Assembly: GCA_020631735.1 (NCBI GenBank)
Contig: CM036162.1
Coordinates: 94,040,401 to 94,104,400 of the forward strand
DNA length: 64,000 nucleotides
Direction: 5' to 3'
Origin: Saccharum officinarum
Taxonomy: Eukaryota > Streptophyta > Magnoliopsida > Poales > Poaceae
Shown here: positions 60,545 through 64,000 of the stretch, piece by piece
How positions within the stretch are numbered: the stretch's first letter is position 1
Layout: each line of letters starts with the position of its first letter
Program-made: the position numbers and the translations under genes
Notes under the pieces: generated by a model
Database searches by the model: none
What the model was told of the DNA's origin: nothing
The model's input: the letters and a program-made list of their open reading frames with translations, nothing else

Positions 60545-61528
60545 CTACTCTTCCGAAGAGGAATCAGTCACGGCAATCTCTTCGTCCTCCCCCTCCCATG
60601 GCTGGTAACCGCCGGTCTGCTGGCCTTGTGATTCTCCGTCGCCAACAAGCTGCTCCCCATCGTAGACAGCTTGCTGCTGGAAATTGAGGAATTCAGGATT
60701 GGTTGGGAAAGCCCAATAATGAGTCGGCTGGTTGGCCGCGCCGGCCTGCTGCGGAACCATCCACATAGCCGCCGGCGGCGGAATCATCTGTTTGCCTTCG
60801 CCCGTCGCGCCGGGGCTAGGCGCCGGGATGGCGATGAAAGGAATGGCGCCAGCGGGCGCCGCGGGGGCAGAGGCCGGGCCAAGGCCGCTGGACACCGAAA
60901 TCGCGCCGCCGCCGTTGGCCTGGAGGAGGGGGTCGGCGACGACGGGGTAGTACGCCGCGGCGGGGGCAGGTGCCGCGGGTCCCGGTCCCGCCCCCGCTCC
61001 GCGCGTCGGCTGGAGCTTGCGCCGGCGCTTGGCGGCCGGTTCCTCCTGCTGCTGCTCGCCGCCGCCGGCGTCCGCGGGGGCCGGCTCGGCGGGGAGGCGG
61101 AGGACGCCGTCGGAGCCCGTGACGGCGATCGCGGGGACCGTTCCCGTGCCCGTGGCGGCGATGATGGCCGGCTCCGACTGCTGCAGCAGCCAGCGGATGG
61201 TCTCGCCGTCGGACTTGTGCCCCAGGTCCCGCGTGAGGCGGGCCACCCTATCCGCGCACGCCGCCGCCATGCGTATGCGCCGCCCGCGGCCCTCCACCTT
61301 GGTGTGCCGGTCGCGGTAACGCGGTGGGGGGCGTGGGTTGGATACCTGGAGTCCGCCGCCGCCCAGGAACTCCACCGGCACGGGCTCCGGCTTCGGCAGG
61401 CCGGACCCGCCCGCCTGGATTGAGACCATCGCGTCTACCGCCACGGTCCCCGCCGCACTACCGTTGCCGGGTGCGAGGTAGAGCGCCTTCGTGCCCTCGT
61501 CACCCCTGCCCGGCGCCCGGGGCTCCAT
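60545..61528 (-). CDS. Class I (PCF-type) TCP transcription factor
   Basis: A single-exon 327-residue nuclear protein; ATG at 61528, stop at 60545. The TCP domain occupies residues about 70-125: a basic region ([16 protein letters not shown], the short class I form), then helix-loop-helix ([38 protein letters not shown]). The remainder is Ala/Pro/Gly-rich, with a possible nuclear signal ([10 protein letters not shown]) and an acidic Ser-rich C-terminus ([14 protein letters not shown]). Family knowledge: class I TCPs bind GTGGGNCC-type sites and promote cell proliferation and growth; they act as dimers. MAAACADRV replaces the more usual MPATCAARV but keeps the fold. On the minus strand TATAAAAATA near 61636-61646 is a likely TATA box about 110 bp upstream. 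The gene looks intact. I cannot assign the exact TCP number. Confidence 0.93.
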   Translation of the reverse strand: MEPRAPGRGDEGTKALYLAPGNGSAAGTVAVDAMVSIQAGGSGLPKPEPVPVEFLGGGGLQVSNPRPPPRYRDRHTKVEGRGRRIRMAAACADRVARLTRDLGHKSDGETIRWLLQQSEPAIIAATGTGTVPAIAVTGSDGVLRLPAEPAPADAGGGEQQQEEPAAKRRRKLQPTRGAGAGPGPAAPAPAAAYYPVVADPLLQANGGGAISVSSGLGPASAPAAPAGAIPFIAIPAPSPGATGEGKQMIPPPAAMWMVPQQAGAANQPTHYWAFPTNPEFLNFQQQAVYDGEQLVGDGESQGQQTGGYQPWEGEDEEIAVTDSSSEE

Positions 61529-61635
61529 TGAGAGATCGGATTCGCTTTCGCTTGGGCTCCCCTGCGCGTGGGGTCTCACGTTTTGATTTGGCGGCGGCGC
61601 CGTCTTTTGGGAGAGGGACTCGCCCTGCCGTTTTT

Positions 61636-61646
61636 ATTTTTATAAT
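61636..61646 (-). promoter_or_regulatory. Probable TATA box of the TCP gene
   Basis: Minus-strand TATAAAAATA about 110 bp upstream of the ATG. Confidence 0.5.
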
Positions 61647-61659
61647 CTCTCTGCATGAT

Positions 61660-63044
61660 GGGTCCCGTAGATAGGGTTACGGGGCCACCGCGGAACGGGC
61701 CGAACTTGTTTGTGTTGGAATGGGACAATTCGGCCCACCACCACGGCAGGTGCAGCCGTACAGGGAAGAGAAAATCTTTTTTTATTTCTATTTTTATATA
61801 TTGTTTAAATATCTTTTTGACAAAAATAAATGCCTAGGAAAAAGTAGAAAAAATACATTTATGCAAACAAGTTTAACTAGCGAAATCTAAATACACCCGT
61901 TCCAACTGACAAAATTCAAATATGGCCAAATGAATGGATAGAAAATTGACATATCATTTGAACTATTTTAAGGGGGTGTTTGGTTTAGGAGTGGGATAGG
62001 GATCCACTTTGTCCCGATGTTTGGTTGGGAGATAAGTAAATAAACCATCCCCACACGAAACTATTCTTCAAAGATATTGTCCCTTGATGTCCCTCAATTT
62101 GAGGTATCATGACATCCCCTCCTGATGGTGTTGATTTTTCGTCTGCTCCTCTTTTCTCTTCGCCTCGATGTCTCCTTGCCTCCTTCCTCTCGATGTTAGA
62201 CCGGCTGTGCCCCCGCACCGTCCCTCACGCATGCCGCCAGGAGCATCATGTTGTCGGGGAGCACATGCCGCCAGGAATCTTTGCACCAGGGAGCAAGCGA
62301 CCCTTGGGTTGCAGCGCCACCGGGAGGCCACGCATGAACCTTTTGTGTGATTTGTATTTTGTATGGATTATAATTTCTCTATAGTATTCCATCTCTGTGA
62401 GTTTATGGTGTGAGGAATTTGCAGTCCTTTATGCTTATTTTGAATATATGTTGAGGCACAGTCGTTAGATAGTAAAGATAACTCTTAGGGCTTCTCCAAC
62501 AATTGTCTACATCAGCTAGCTAGGAATGACATGGAGGGGTTAGAATAAGTAAAACACTCGCTAGCGAGTTACTCGTCGCTAGCTCGGAGCCCTGAATGTG
62601 AGCACGCGAGTGGTATCATTTCCATGTTCTCCTATGGCGTCCAAGACATCGAGTACGGTGAAAACTGTGGGCACATTAGTTTACTAGATCTAATATGAGC
62701 TATCCAACGACTTCGACAACAACCGTTGCGGATGCCCTTATAGGGAAGGTTGATTGTGTTGCGGAGGTAGGTAGGGATCAACCTAGCATTACATAAAAGG
62801 CTATGAGGGACAATTTGCTTTGTAGCTGCCAAAATCTCCCCAAACGTTGGATTTTGAGACCTAGAGTGACGATGTATGCTTGTCCCTTGGCAGCAAGACT
62901 ATAACGGGATAGCCCCTTATTATTCTGAAGAAATTGTCTTGAAAACTAACTCAGAACAACATTATTGAAATTAAGATGTAACAAACATCCACACAACATG
63001 TCAAGGTCTGACTTTCGTACCTCTGTGCTAAGAATGAAAATGGA
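61660..63044. other. TCP upstream region and intergenic DNA
   Basis: GGGGGTGTTTGGTTTAGGAG at 61974 looks like a MITE left end without a clear partner. Short frames at 62109-62384 show no family. One complete MITE at 62488 is listed. Nothing else recognised. Confidence 0.5.
62488..62737. mobile_element. Tourist-like MITE (250 bp), TSD TTA
   Basis: Ends GGGCTTCTCCAACAATTGTC and (inverted) GGGCATCCGCAACGGTTGT, flanked by TTA at 62485-62487 and 62738-62740. Confidence 0.75.
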
Positions 63045-64000
63045 TGTAACACCCTTGGGTGTTAAGCATGCATTCACATCCCAAATCATGATCATTAGCA
63101 TTTCATGCATGTTCATCATCATATTGCAATATAAGTTGGAATTAATTAAATTGTGAAAAACATGTTTGAACCCTAACTTATTGCAATTGCTAGCTAAGAG
63201 TGGTAAAATTTGTTTGGCTATAACCCTAAATGACTTAGAACTAATTAACATGATTTTTGGAGCAACTTTTGTATTCAAAATCTCCCCAAATTTTGCTTTT
63301 AAAAATATTCCAAAAAAATAAGTTTTTGTTTAAAATTTGAACTTTAAATCACTAATTCAAAATCTATTTAGAATTTTGAAAAGTGCCCTAAATGAAAGTT
63401 GTAGAGAATTAAATTTTGAACAACTTTTGTTTTGGGGGCAACTTGTGAAAATGCCTTTTTCATCTTCGAAATTTGAATTTGAATCAAATTATAAAAGTTT
63501 GAAATTTTATTTAGAAAAGAAAAACGATTTCTTACCTTAACGGGCCGCCGCCCCACTTCCGGCCCAACGGCCGAAGCCGGCCCGCGTCCGCGTCCGCGTT
63601 CGCCTCCGCCCGCGCGCTCGCCCGCGCGCGCCCCGCGCCAGCGCAACCGGCCGCGTCATGACGCGCTCGCCGCGTGGACGCCGCTTGACGTCGCCGGCGT
63701 ACGGGTGGCGCCTCGGCGGGTCCCACGTCCTCGCCCACGCCTTAAGCAGCCACAGCACCGGCTTCACTTCACCCAACTCGCCTCTAGTCTCCATTTCCTC
63801 CCCTCTCGCCAGCAGCAGCCGCGGAGCCGTGGCGGACACTCGCGCCACCGCTTGCCGTCGTCGCTCCGCCACCACCGCACGCCCCCACGAGCGCGTCTCC
63901 AGTCAATTCCTCCCGGCCTCAGCCCCGCCTCGTTTTCCTCCATCTGGTGCTCACGCAAATTCCGTCGCTCGAGCAAAGGTGAGACCGATTTCGGTCGTCC
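63045..64000 (+). mobile_element. Start of a giant LTR (runs off the window)
   Basis: Begins TGTAACACCCTTGGGTGTTA, the same start type as the minus-strand unit at 39486. It has the same internal order: AT-rich DNA full of AATTTGAA/CAAATTT words (63250-63520), then GGCC-rich promoter-like DNA from 63540. It opens in plus orientation. The remainder lies beyond 64000. Open frames after 63540 are GC-rich noise. Confidence 0.6.

Noticed and set aside
60671..61423. 250-codon plus-strand open frame
   Set aside because: Antisense to the TCP gene, whose TCP domain and codon use are convincing.

Overview
This window is plant nuclear DNA, almost certainly from a grass and most likely of the panicoid/Andropogoneae type (sorghum, sugarcane or maize relatives). 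The reasons are intron-containing plant genes with GC-rich coding exons, dense Stowaway- and Tourist-type MITEs, Ty1/copia and giant-LTR retroelements, and gene families typical of grasses. Species cannot be fixed from the sequence alone. Low-copy genes sit as islands in a mosaic of transposable elements, many nested in one another.

Layout, left to right. 1-2314 (+): the 3' nine exons of a DEAD-box RNA helicase 7-like gene with GUCT and Gly/Arg-rich tail. 2.3-8.2 kb: MITEs, a ubiquitin-like gene fragment, and a 62-bp triplication at the edge of a nested MITE. 8184-9938 (-): a complete three-exon alpha-L-fucosidase (GH29). 10-13.3 kb: no gene; a degenerate TTGCAACAT-rich repeat. 13316-16024: a PIF/Harbinger element that keeps an intact SANT-type ORF1 but no transposase. 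16.56-19.10 kb (+): a 5'-truncated, frameshifted copia element with its 3' LTR. 19220-20078 (-): two exons of mitochondrial ATP synthase subunit O (OSCP), both ends missing. 20621-21958: a TIR element with a 9-bp target duplication carrying a 145-bp tandem array.

24288-32495 (+): a 3-ketoacyl-CoA synthase (KCS) gene split by a complete copia element (25030-31771) whose two 523-bp LTRs read as identical, with 5-bp target duplication GCTCC. 35439-39486: a 4.05-kb solo-LTR-like unit with target duplication CGCTA. 42925-51357 (+): an ATG8-interacting (ATI1/2-like) membrane protein whose apparent 7.7-kb intron holds a TIR element, an RTE-type LINE, Stowaways and a long-TIR element. 53517-54980 (+): the intact second KCS paralogue. 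55-58 kb: MITEs. 58.67-60.31 kb: a foldback element with a captured gene fragment, itself inserted in a Stowaway. 60545-61528 (-): a class I TCP transcription factor. 63045-64000: start of another giant LTR, running off the window.

The genes do not form a pathway. The two KCS genes are a local duplication and belong to a clade-like group in which the expected catalytic His is replaced by Pro, so they may be regulatory rather than condensing enzymes. One of the two has just been broken by a retrotransposon. The strongest leads are that KCS pair, the alternating 145-bp array inside a TIR element, the gene-capturing foldback element, and a regularly spaced CGTTGG motif in the copia leader. No CRISPR, prophage or bacterial-type system is present.
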